DNA of 12,535 nt from an uncultured Fretibacterium sp. GTDB lineage: Bacteria > Synergistota > Synergistia > Synergistales > Aminobacteriaceae. The position numbers and the translations under genes are program-made. The notes beneath the pieces are model-generated. The model saw only the letters and a program-made list of their open reading frames with translations, was not told where the DNA came from and did no database searches. Location of the stretch: NCBI GenBank assembly GCA_937915835.1, contig CALGHA010000082.1, positions 1 through 12,535 on the forward strand. Reading direction: 5' to 3'. This document shows positions 1-6,661 of this stretch, one piece after another (the stretch's first letter is position 1; each line of letters starts with the position of its first letter).

Positions 1-512
1 GGCTTAATGTCCTTGTCAACGTCAAGACCGTATGCCTTGAGAACGTCTACAGCGTTGAAATATACTCCTGAACCTGCCGCACCAACTGAGACGTTTTTAC
101 CTTTGAGGTCAGCTACGGTTTTGATTTCAGGATTAAGCGTTACGATCTGGACCTGCTCCATGTAAAGATTGGCGACCGTCGAGAAATTATCAATCTTGTC
201 GTCGAATAAACGCGTTCCCTTGAAAGCATAAGCTCCAACATCAGACTGAACAAACCCAATCTGAGCATCTCCGTCATCCATTGCTTCGATATTGGCCTTT
301 GAACCTCCGGATGTAATCGCCGTTACTGTCGTTGATGTCTTCTCGCCGATTTTTCCAGCAAGAACTCCGCCAAATCCGTAATACGTCCCTTGAGCTCCGC
401 CAGTCGTGAAAATTAACTTTGTACCGCCAGGCATTCCGCCCTTTTCGTCAGCAAATGCACAGCAAGTTAACATCATGGCAAGAACTAAAGCGAGTGAAAT
501 AACTTTCTTCAT
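1..512 (-). CDS. TAXI-family TRAP transporter solute-binding protein, N-terminal part (runs off window)
   Basis: This is the exported substrate-binding subunit of a TRAP transporter of the TAXI class, which delivers organic acids or amino acids such as glutamate to a membrane permease driven by ion gradients. About 170 residues are visible; the family is usually about 320, so the C-terminal half lies beyond position 1. Residues 1-21 form a signal peptide (MKKVISLALVLAMMLTCCAFA, then DEKGG); the two Cys do not make a good lipobox. The mature protein opens with the family-typical LIFTTGGAQGTYYGFGG, followed by a segment with TSGGSKANIEAMDDGDAQIG and later ADLKGKNVSVGAAGSG, both characteristic of TAXI proteins. 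The ATG at 510-512 is preceded by AGGAGG (526-531, minus strand) 13 bases upstream, a slightly long gap. The permease genes would be expected downstream, outside the window. The substrate cannot be told from the sequence. Confidence 0.9.
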   Translation of the reverse strand, partial: MKKVISLALVLAMMLTCCAFADEKGGMPGGTKLIFTTGGAQGTYYGFGGVLAGKIGEKTSTTVTAITSGGSKANIEAMDDGDAQIGFVQSDVGAYAFKGTRLFDDKIDNFSTVANLYMEQVQIVTLNPEIKTVADLKGKNVSVGAAGSGVYFNAVDVLKAYGLDVDKDIK

Positions 513-556
513 GATAGATTTTCTACCTCCTGATAAATTAAATTGCGCAGAATATT

Positions 557-568
557 TTATCATGATAA
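557..568 (-). promoter_or_regulatory. 12-bp perfect palindrome upstream of the TAXI gene
   Basis: TTATCATGATAA is a perfect palindrome lying 45-56 bases upstream of the TAXI start codon. Read on the minus strand it runs into TAAAAT, a possible -10 box, so it sits where a repressor could block a promoter for the binding-protein gene. No convincing -35 box was found. Function as an operator is inference only. Confidence 0.3.
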
Positions 569-616
569 TTATTCTTAAAAGCGTTTTCGTCATGATTAAG
601 TCGCTATGAAAATTTC

Positions 617-750
617 TCATGCCTGAATATCGCTATTCATCTCGTCTTTGTCATGACTAATAACCCTCTGAGGAAATCCCCTCACGCCTTAGCCTCATTA
701 TTTTTCTCGTCTTCGTCATGATTAACAATATGAATAACCCTCTGAGGATA
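617..750 (-). repeat. Imperfect tandem duplication of the 3' end of the MscS-family gene
   Basis: Reading the minus strand, the last codons of the channel gene (tail YPQRVIHIVNHDEDEKNN then EAKA and stop) are followed at once by a second, diverged copy. Codons from 676 down to a TGA at 617-619 would read FPQRVISHDKDEMNSDIQA and stop. The copies share CCTCAGAGGGTTATT, then differ by about 9 bases, then share TCATGAC.AAGACGAGA. The second copy is in a different frame from the gene, so it is not translated as part of the protein. A third partial match, TTAATCATGACGAAAACG, lies at 582-599; the shared core recurs at 708, 643 and 582, a spacing of 61-65 bases. Confidence 0.65.
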
Positions 751-2925
751 CGGAATATCAACCCTATCACGCTTGAATATCGCCGCAATATGGTGTCTCA
801 TGTCGCTTGAAACTTTTATTCCCGAACTCTTTCTAAGCTCAATCCAGTAATAAATCTCGAACTCTAAGCCGTCATCGCCGAAATTCTTAAATATCACGAA
901 CGGAGCAGGATTTTTCAGAACGCTGGAATGTCCATTAACAACTTCGAGCAATAATTTCTCAACTTCGCGGCTGTCGGCATCATAAGACACGCTGACTTTC
1001 AGAACTTCGCGCTTTCGTAAGTCTGACTTTGTCCAGTTCGTTACGCTGTTCTCAAGGAAATAGCGATTTGGCAAAACTACATCGAAGCCGTCCCAAGTCT
1101 TTATCGTCGTTGAACGTGAGCCAATATCCTCGACAACTCCTTGAACTCCGGCAACGTCGACAATGTCATTAACTTTAAACGGACGCGAGAAAATTACGAT
1201 GAAGCCGCTGATTAAGTTATTGAAGATGTTCTGCATTCCGAAGCCCAAGCCGACCGCCATAGCACCACCCATGAAAGCGAACGCCGTCAACGGAATTTTT
1301 ACGATGTTCAAAGCGATTAATACGAATGTTACCCATAAGATATAAAATACTATACGCTGAACAGCATTAGCCGCCGTAACACTCGCCTTAAACCTGTTAA
1401 TCATCCGGCGTTTAATCCAATGGCTGCCCCAAGAACTCAGGAAGAAACTTGACAGGAATACCAGAATTGCAATCGTCAATTTCCCAACCGTAACAGAATA
1501 GCCTTCACCCTGCCACAATTCCGTGTTCAAGAACGCTATAACCGTATCTTTGCTGAATGAGCTGACTTTTTCGGCCAATCTCAAAGCTCCGAGATTATCA
1601 TTCGCTTCACTGTTCAATCTCTGCTGTAAAAATATCGCGTTGGGAATTAGCGATTCATAGCGGTTGAAGATGTCCGCTACAACTTTACGCTGATTGTCGG
1701 CGGCCTGAGTTATGCTCTGCTGAATTGTCGATGAAATCCCTTCGGTGGCGGCTTGAGCTTGTGTAGTCTCGATTTGCTTTAAGATTTCACTCTCCATCGT
1801 TCGAATGCCTTCAAGCTGTCTCTGTAATTCCGCAATTCTAGTCTCCGAATCGTCGCGTAATTTCCAGATTTCTTCACCCGAAGCATTATCATGAAAGAGT
1901 TTGTACCTGTTGCGCCAAATTTCTTGAGCTTCACGGTTTAAAGCAATCTCATCATCGATTAACGAGACCATATGTTCCCAGTAATTTACGCGCGCGCTTC
2001 TTGCAATGTAAGTAGCTGATGTCGTCGTCAAAACATTTACGTCTGCTGAGCCTAAAGTTGTTCGGGCTCTCATCAATGAGGCATTCGCGGAGTCAAGAGC
2101 TTTGCGGGCAGTATTCATCTCTTCAGTCAGCTCGTTTAATCTCGTCTGGATTTTCTCAAGGTTAGCGTCAAGAACTTCCTGCGGGAATGATAATTTCTCC
2201 TGCATGTCAGCAAGTCTTCGCCGTAATCTCTGAATTGCCGTAACATTCGCGTCAAAAGCTCGTTTTTGTGCCCTGACTTGAATACGTGAAAGAGCAACGT
2301 TCATTCTTGCCCCCTCAAGCTCAAGTACATTCGTTCGTGGAAGTTCAAGAGCTTGACCGCCCTCCTGAGCCTCTTTCAACTTTTTCTGAAGATTAGCCGC
2401 TTCGTTGAGGTCCAGGCGTAATTTACTCAATCTTGACTGCAAATAGAAAACTTGAACGTCAAGCCCTCGTGATACTTTCATAATTTCCCGACGTAATGCA
2501 TCACTCGTATTAATATCAGGAGAAGCGACATTACCCAGCGAAGAAATATCAAGTGAAACTGCAGCTTGAGTTGTCATCGGACTGTTGACTAAAGCACTGT
2601 AAGCCGCATAAGCAACGCTCAATTCTGACAAAATCCGCGTATGAACTTCTCTTTGCTCAGGAGTATATCCCCAAGCCGACATGTCATCAGAACTTTTTGC
2701 TGTGAGTTCAGCGAGTTCACTAATTCTCTGCTTTATGTCGGAACTTGTCAGCTTCATATCAGCAAGCTCATTCTCGATTGACTGCCTGAGTTTCCCAATG
2801 TCTGAGCTTATCTCGTTTTGTATTCGTGTAACGTAATCTGCGGCCAATTCCTGAGTTTCTGCGCTGAAAGAAATTGTTGGGATTAACAAGAGCAGGATTA
2901 TTGAGTATAAAAATTTCTTGAACAA
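682..2925 (-). CDS. MscS-family mechanosensitive channel with long periplasmic coiled-coil domain
   Basis: A membrane channel of the small-conductance mechanosensitive (MscS) family, which opens on membrane tension to release solutes in osmotic downshock. Of 747 residues, 1-21 form a signal peptide. Residues about 25-470 are rich in Glu, Arg, Leu and Ala with heptad-like patterns, a predicted extracytoplasmic coiled-coil region. Membrane segments follow at about 478-503 and 520-541, then the pore helix region at about 543-580, containing AFMGGAMAVGLGFGMQNIFN and GFIVIFSRPFKVND. The cytoplasmic beta and C-terminal domains complete it (GVVEDIGSRSTTIKTWDG). The architecture resembles MscK/MscM-type large channels, but with only three predicted membrane helices after the periplasmic domain. 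The start codon is TTG at 2923-2925, chosen because AGGAGG (2935-2940) lies 9 bases upstream and the signal peptide begins there. The TAXI gene follows 169 bases downstream on the same strand with no clear terminator between them. Confidence 0.92.
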   Translation of the reverse strand: MFKKFLYSIILLLLIPTISFSAETQELAADYVTRIQNEISSDIGKLRQSIENELADMKLTSSDIKQRISELAELTAKSSDDMSAWGYTPEQREVHTRILSELSVAYAAYSALVNSPMTTQAAVSLDISSLGNVASPDINTSDALRREIMKVSRGLDVQVFYLQSRLSKLRLDLNEAANLQKKLKEAQEGGQALELPRTNVLELEGARMNVALSRIQVRAQKRAFDANVTAIQRLRRRLADMQEKLSFPQEVLDANLEKIQTRLNELTEEMNTARKALDSANASLMRARTTLGSADVNVLTTTSATYIARSARVNYWEHMVSLIDDEIALNREAQEIWRNRYKLFHDNASGEEIWKLRDDSETRIAELQRQLEGIRTMESEILKQIETTQAQAATEGISSTIQQSITQAADNQRKVVADIFNRYESLIPNAIFLQQRLNSEANDNLGALRLAEKVSSFSKDTVIAFLNTELWQGEGYSVTVGKLTIAILVFLSSFFLSSWGSHWIKRRMINRFKASVTAANAVQRIVFYILWVTFVLIALNIVKIPLTAFAFMGGAMAVGLGFGMQNIFNNLISGFIVIFSRPFKVNDIVDVAGVQGVVEDIGSRSTTIKTWDGFDVVLPNRYFLENSVTNWTKSDLRKREVLKVSVSYDADSREVEKLLLEVVNGHSSVLKNPAPFVIFKNFGDDGLEFEIYYWIELRKSSGIKVSSDMRHHIAAIFKRDRVDIPYPQRVIHIVNHDEDEKNNEAKA

Positions 2926-2942
2926 GTTTATTAGCCTCCTGA

Positions 2943-2964
2943 AAAATTTTTCCTGTGATTATAA
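2943..2964 (-). promoter_or_regulatory. 22-bp dispersed repeat, copy 1, containing the likely -10 box of the MscS-family gene
   Basis: These 22 bases occur identically at 6579-6600. On the minus strand this copy contains TATAAT (2958-2963), a perfect -10 box 33 bases upstream of the TTG start and just ahead of the Shine-Dalgarno site. The -35 position has no good match, so the promoter assignment is tentative. The repeat itself is directly visible. Confidence 0.45.
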
Positions 2965-3104
2965 GATAACTTGAAGTTTTTTGCTGTAATCTCCTTGAAG
3001 TTCCTGTGTTTATACTTAGAGGGTGAAATTTATTCTCGCAAGATTGACGGTAAAATATAACACGTTCTATTTTCACGATAAAAATTTTGCTGAGAATTAC
3101 ACAC

Positions 3105-3133
3105 TTGATTTATTCTCAAAGCGCGCATGATAA
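3105..3133 (+). promoter_or_regulatory. Candidate promoter of the PTS/phospho-beta-glucosidase operon
   Basis: TTGATT (3105-3110) and TGATAA (3128-3133) are separated by exactly 17 bases, giving a plausible -35/-10 pair. Transcription would begin near 3140 and leave a leader of about 70 bases before the PTS gene. It is the best-matching pair seen in the intergenic stretch. Confidence 0.5.
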
Positions 3134-3155
3134 GCCATTATGGTTATTATGAAAA

Positions 3156-3178
3156 ATGTAATATTATATACATTACAT
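3156..3178 (+). promoter_or_regulatory. Inverted repeat, candidate operator of the PTS operon
   Basis: The arms ATGTAAT (3156-3162) and ATTACAT (3172-3178) are perfect inverted repeats around a 9-base AT-rich centre. The element lies between the predicted transcription start and the Shine-Dalgarno site AGGAGG (3191-3196), a typical place for a repressor site. I see no BglG/LicT-type antiterminator structure with an overlapping terminator, and no regulator gene adjacent, so control by a DNA-binding repressor encoded elsewhere is the simpler reading. The regulator family is unknown. Confidence 0.45.
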
Positions 3179-3208
3179 GAAAATTTATTAAGGAGGTATT
3201 TTTTTATT

Positions 3209-5059
3209 ATGGCGAAGGATTATCAAAGCATAGCTCGTGAAGTTCTGCGTCTAGTCGGAGGAGAACAGAATATCTCTCATCTTGAGCATTGTTCAACTCG
3301 TATGCGTTTCACAATCGTTGATCCGGCAAAAGTTGACCGCGACAATCTCAAGAAAACCGCCGGAGTTATGGGAGTTGTCGGAAGCGGCAATCAATGTCAG
3401 GTCGTAATCGGCAATGACGTAATTGAAGTTTATGATGAGCTAATGAAACTCGGAACTTTTCAGCAAAACAGTAATTCACCGGCCTCATCAGGAAAAATGA
3501 ACGTCGGAGCAGCTCTTCTTGACTTGATGGTCGGAATATTTCAGCCTCTTGTCCCGGCAATCGCTGGCGGCGGTATTCTGAAAGCGTTTTTGTCATTATT
3601 TGCGCTGATTAAGATTATGGACAGTTCAAGCGTTCTCTATAAAGTTTTGATGAACGTAGCAGATGCCCCGTTGTACTTCCTTCCTGTTCTTGTTGCTGTA
3701 ACAATGGCGACGAAAATCGGTGCTAATCGTTTAATAGCTGTCTCGACCGTCGGCGCGTTAATCCTTCCGAGCACTACTGCCCTTCTCTCAGCTAATCCTT
3801 CGTCAGTTTTGTTCGGAATTACAATTCAGAACGTTAATTACGCCTATCAAGTTTTCCCTGCAATATTGGCCGTAACAGTGCTTTATTACGTCGAAAAGTT
3901 TTTTAATAAGATTAGTCCGAGACCTATACGAGTATTTTTTGTGCCTATGATGTGCTTTATTATAGTATTTCCGTTGACGTTATTATTTCTTGGGCCTCTT
4001 GGTCTTACGTTCGGGCGTGGACTTACTACGATTATGCTTGCACTCTATAAAAATGTCGGCTGGCTCGGAGTTGGACTTGTTGCGGCGGTCCTTCCTTTGC
4101 TAATCTCAATCGGAGCACACAAAGCATTCATACCTTATACTATCGCTTCAATGAGTGAACTCGGCTATGAAATTCTTTATCTCGGAGCTTCACTCGCTCA
4201 TAACATCGCAGAAGGAGGAGCTTCACTCGCTGTTGCATGCAAGACTAAAGATCACGAGCTTAAATCGGCGGCAATCTCAAGCGGAATATCAGCAATTTTC
4301 GGGATTACTGAGCCCGCAATTTATTCCGTAACTCTTCAGCGCAAAAAAGTTCTTTACGGCGTAATGCTCGGAAGTTTCATAAGTGGTTCTTTTCTCGGCT
4401 TCATGGCTGTAAAAGCATTCGTAGTAATGGGGCCTGGACTTGCTGGAATGGCAATGTACGTAGATCCCGAAAACTCAATGAATATTGTCTGGGCATTTGT
4501 CGGCTTGGGATTATCAATTCTCGTCTCGTTCCTGGCTACATTCTTGTTCTATAAGGATAATGCTCCGGCTGAGGCTTCAAGTGTCCCCGTCAGCGATGAT
4601 AACACTGTAAAAGCTGGGTCACTCGTAAGTCCTCTCAAAGGTACTGTTATTCCTCTAAGTGAAGTGAAAGATGAAGTTTTCTCGACTGGAGTTTTGGGCA
4701 AGGGAATTGCTGTAATTCCGTCTGAAGGAAATTTATACTCTCCTGTTGATGGTGTAGTTATCATGCTTCCTGAAACTAAACATGCCGCCGCTGTAAAAGA
4801 CGCTTCGGGTGCTGAAATTTTAATGCATATCGGAATGGATACAGTTGAACTCAACGGGAAGGGTTATTCACCTCAAGTTAATGAAGGCGACAAAGTGAAG
4901 AAAGGCCAATTGCTGATAAAATTTGACATTGAGAGCATAAAATCAGCAGGTTACGACGTAACAACTCCGATCGTGATTACAAATTCTGAGAACTTAGGAG
5001 TGAAATCTTTAGCTCAGGGCGAAATTGAACCTGGCGCAGAGTTAATGAAGTGGGAGTAA
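3209..5059 (+). CDS. bglF: PTS beta-glucoside transporter, EIIBCA fusion
   Basis: A single-chain sugar phosphotransferase permease that imports a beta-glucoside and phosphorylates it at C6, taking phosphate from HPr. Domains in order over 616 residues: EIIB about 1-85, with phosphocysteine C28 in HLEHCSTRMRF; EIIC about 110-450, membrane-embedded, with FQPLVPAIAGGGILKAF, GAHKAFIPY, HNIAEGGASLAVA and the sugar-contacting FGITEPAIY (E368); EIIA about 470-616, with phosphohistidine H540 in LMHIGMDTV and its partner H525 in TKHAAAV. All phosphorelay residues are intact and the length is normal for the BglF/BglP family. The ATG at 3209 is chosen because AGGAGG (3191-3196) lies 12 bases upstream; in-frame ATGs at 3140 and 3149 lack a ribosome site and fall in the promoter/operator region. 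The GH1 gene begins within 6 bases of the stop, so the two form an operon. Exact sugar unknown; cellobiose, salicin or arbutin are typical for the family. Confidence 0.93.
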   Translation: MAKDYQSIAREVLRLVGGEQNISHLEHCSTRMRFTIVDPAKVDRDNLKKTAGVMGVVGSGNQCQVVIGNDVIEVYDELMKLGTFQQNSNSPASSGKMNVGAALLDLMVGIFQPLVPAIAGGGILKAFLSLFALIKIMDSSSVLYKVLMNVADAPLYFLPVLVAVTMATKIGANRLIAVSTVGALILPSTTALLSANPSSVLFGITIQNVNYAYQVFPAILAVTVLYYVEKFFNKISPRPIRVFFVPMMCFIIVFPLTLLFLGPLGLTFGRGLTTIMLALYKNVGWLGVGLVAAVLPLLISIGAHKAFIPYTIASMSELGYEILYLGASLAHNIAEGGASLAVACKTKDHELKSAAISSGISAIFGITEPAIYSVTLQRKKVLYGVMLGSFISGSFLGFMAVKAFVVMGPGLAGMAMYVDPENSMNIVWAFVGLGLSILVSFLATFLFYKDNAPAEASSVPVSDDNTVKAGSLVSPLKGTVIPLSEVKDEVFSTGVLGKGIAVIPSEGNLYSPVDGVVIMLPETKHAAAVKDASGAEILMHIGMDTVELNGKGYSPQVNEGDKVKKGQLLIKFDIESIKSAGYDVTTPIVITNSENLGVKSLAQGEIEPGAELMKWE

Positions 5060-5065
5060 TAGTTG

Positions 5066-6520
5066 ATGACATTTCCGAAAAATTTTCTCTGGGGCGGAGC
5101 TGTCGCGGCTAATCAGTATGAAGGAGCTTATGACGTTGACGGCAAGGGCTTAAGCGTCGAAGATGTCATAACTTACAAGCCGAAAGTTGACGTTAAGGAC
5201 TACAAGACTAACGCCCATATCTCATTAGACGGCATAAAATCAGCTATGAATGATACGGATATAACGTATTACGCAAAACGCAGGGGAATAGACTTCTATC
5301 ATCGCTGGAAAGAAGACCTAGCACTGTTCGCTGAAATGGGATTTAAGGTGTTACGTCTGTCAATCGCTTGGACTCGTATATTCCCGTCTGGTGAAGAAGA
5401 AACTCCGAATGAGGCCGGAATAGCTTTCTATGAAAAACTTTTCCAGGAAATGAAGCGTCTGGGGATTGAACCGCTCGTAACTCTCTCACACTATGAAATG
5501 CCCCTTAACTTAGCATTAAAATATAACGGATGGGCAGACAGAAGAGTAATAGATTTATTCGTGAGATTTAGTCGAGTATGTTTTGAGCGTTTCGGGAAAT
5601 ACGTAAAATATTGGCTGAATTTTAACGAGGTCGACAGCCTTATACGTCATCCATTCACGACAGCCGGAATAATCCCAGAACTCTGCGGAGAACGCGGAGA
5701 ATTGGTCTGCTGCTATCAAGCTGCTCATCATCAGTTTGTAGCCGGAGCGAAAGTTACAAAGTTAATGCGTGAAATCGTGCCGGACGCGAAAATGGGGCTT
5801 ATGCTCACGAAATTAACGACTTACCCCAGAACTTGCAACCCTGAGGACGTAGCCGCAACTCAGAAGAAAAATCTTGAGAACTATTTTTACGCTGATGTTC
5901 AAGTTTTCGGTGAATATCCAAGAATGATTTTGCGGGATTTAGAGAAGCGGGGATTGTCGCCTGTAATTGAGGCCGGAGATTTGGAGCTGATTAGAGCTAA
6001 CACGGTAGATTTTGTTTCATTCAGTTATTACATGTCATTAACCGAGTCAGTTGACCCGAACGCTGAACGTACGCCGGGAAATACTATACTTGGTGTGAAA
6101 AATCCTTATCTTCCAAGTTCAGAATGGGGCTGGCAGATTGATCCTGTAGGACTCAGAATTTCTTTGATTGAACTTTATGACAGGTATCGTAAGCCGTTAT
6201 TCATCGTCGAAAATGGTCTTGGAATGCGCGATACTGTTGAAGCCGACGGGTCTATTCATGACAATTACAGGATTGACTATTTCCGTGCACATTTCCGCGA
6301 GATTGAGAAGGCTATTGATGCTGGCGTTGACTTGATGGGCTATACGAGCTGGGCACCGATTGACTTAATCAGCGCGAACACTAACCAGATGAGCAAACGT
6401 TACGGATTTATTTACGTAGATCAGGACGACTTAGGGCGCGGCACTCTGGAACGAAAACGTAAGGACAGTTTTTATTGGTACAAGAAAGTTATAGCAACTA
6501 ACGGTGAAGATATGAACTAA
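5066..6520 (+). CDS. bglA: GH1 6-phospho-beta-glucosidase
   Basis: Cytoplasmic glycoside hydrolase of family 1 that splits the 6-phospho-beta-glucoside delivered by the upstream PTS into glucose 6-phosphate and the aglycone or sugar. The 484-residue protein starts with the family N-terminus FPKNFLWGGAVAANQYEGAY. The acid/base Glu is E188 in NFNEVD and the nucleophile is E382 in IVENGLG. S436, K444 and Y446 in the segment ending SKRYGFIYVD match the phosphate-binding triad known from LacG, which marks 6-phospho substrates. The residue after S436 is Ala rather than the Trp of phospho-beta-galactosidases, which favours a glucoside. The ATG at 5066 is preferred, with GGGAG (5052-5056) 9 bases upstream inside the end of the PTS gene; an adjacent TTG at 5063 is possible. 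A terminator follows 17 bases after the stop. Confidence 0.94.
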   Translation: MTFPKNFLWGGAVAANQYEGAYDVDGKGLSVEDVITYKPKVDVKDYKTNAHISLDGIKSAMNDTDITYYAKRRGIDFYHRWKEDLALFAEMGFKVLRLSIAWTRIFPSGEEETPNEAGIAFYEKLFQEMKRLGIEPLVTLSHYEMPLNLALKYNGWADRRVIDLFVRFSRVCFERFGKYVKYWLNFNEVDSLIRHPFTTAGIIPELCGERGELVCCYQAAHHQFVAGAKVTKLMREIVPDAKMGLMLTKLTTYPRTCNPEDVAATQKKNLENYFYADVQVFGEYPRMILRDLEKRGLSPVIEAGDLELIRANTVDFVSFSYYMSLTESVDPNAERTPGNTILGVKNPYLPSSEWGWQIDPVGLRISLIELYDRYRKPLFIVENGLGMRDTVEADGSIHDNYRIDYFRAHFREIEKAIDAGVDLMGYTSWAPIDLISANTNQMSKRYGFIYVDQDDLGRGTLERKRKDSFYWYKKVIATNGEDMN

Positions 6521-6537
6521 AGAAGCTGTTTGCTGAG

Positions 6538-6569
6538 ATCCTCCGTGAAATTCTGCGGGGGATTTTTTT
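6538..6569 (+). terminator. Rho-independent terminator of the PTS/GH1 operon
   Basis: ATCCTCCG (6538-6545) pairs with CGGGGGAT (6556-6563), an 8-bp stem with one G-T pair and a 10-base loop, followed by a run of T to 6569. It lies 17 bases after the GH1 stop codon. Confidence 0.88.
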
Positions 6570-6578
6570 GATAGCGTG

Positions 6579-6600
6579 AAAATTTTTCCTGTGATTATAA
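6579..6600 (+). repeat. 22-bp dispersed repeat, copy 2
   Basis: Identical over 22 bases to 2943-2964 (core CCTGTGATTATAA preceded by an A4T5 run). Here it lies between the operon terminator and the flavoprotein gene, in the opposite orientation relative to its downstream gene compared with copy 1. Its role is unknown. Confidence 0.7.
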
Positions 6601-6609
6601 CGCTGATTA

Positions 6610-6620
6610 TGTTATATACT
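6610..6620 (+). promoter_or_regulatory. Possible promoter of the flavoprotein gene
   Basis: TGTTATATA (6610-6618) fits an extended -10 element and overlaps an alternative -10, TATACT (6615-6620). A -35 box is weak; GTGATT at 6591-6596, inside the 22-bp repeat, is the best candidate. The strong terminator at 6538-6569 means the gene needs a start of its own in this interval. Confidence 0.35.
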
Positions 6621-6661
6621 AATTAATTCCATATAAAAATTTGAAGGAGGAATATTTTGCT

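Noticed and set aside
669..684. Hairpin TGAGG/CCTCA just after the channel gene as a terminator
   Set aside because: Five-bp stem without a T-tract; it arises from the duplicated 3' end.
2768..3076. 102-codon minus-strand frame overlapping the start of the channel gene
   Set aside because: It is an alternative frame across the signal-peptide region and promoter, with no domain or ribosome site.
3140..3208. Upstream ATGs (3140, 3149) in frame with the PTS gene, adding 23 residues
   Set aside because: No ribosome site precedes them; the extension overlaps the inverted repeat and AGGAGG, and the EIIB domain starts normally at the ATG at 3209.
6641..6661. TTG at 6641 as start of the flavoprotein
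   Set aside because: It overlaps the Shine-Dalgarno sequence itself; the signal peptide begins properly at the ATG at 6662.
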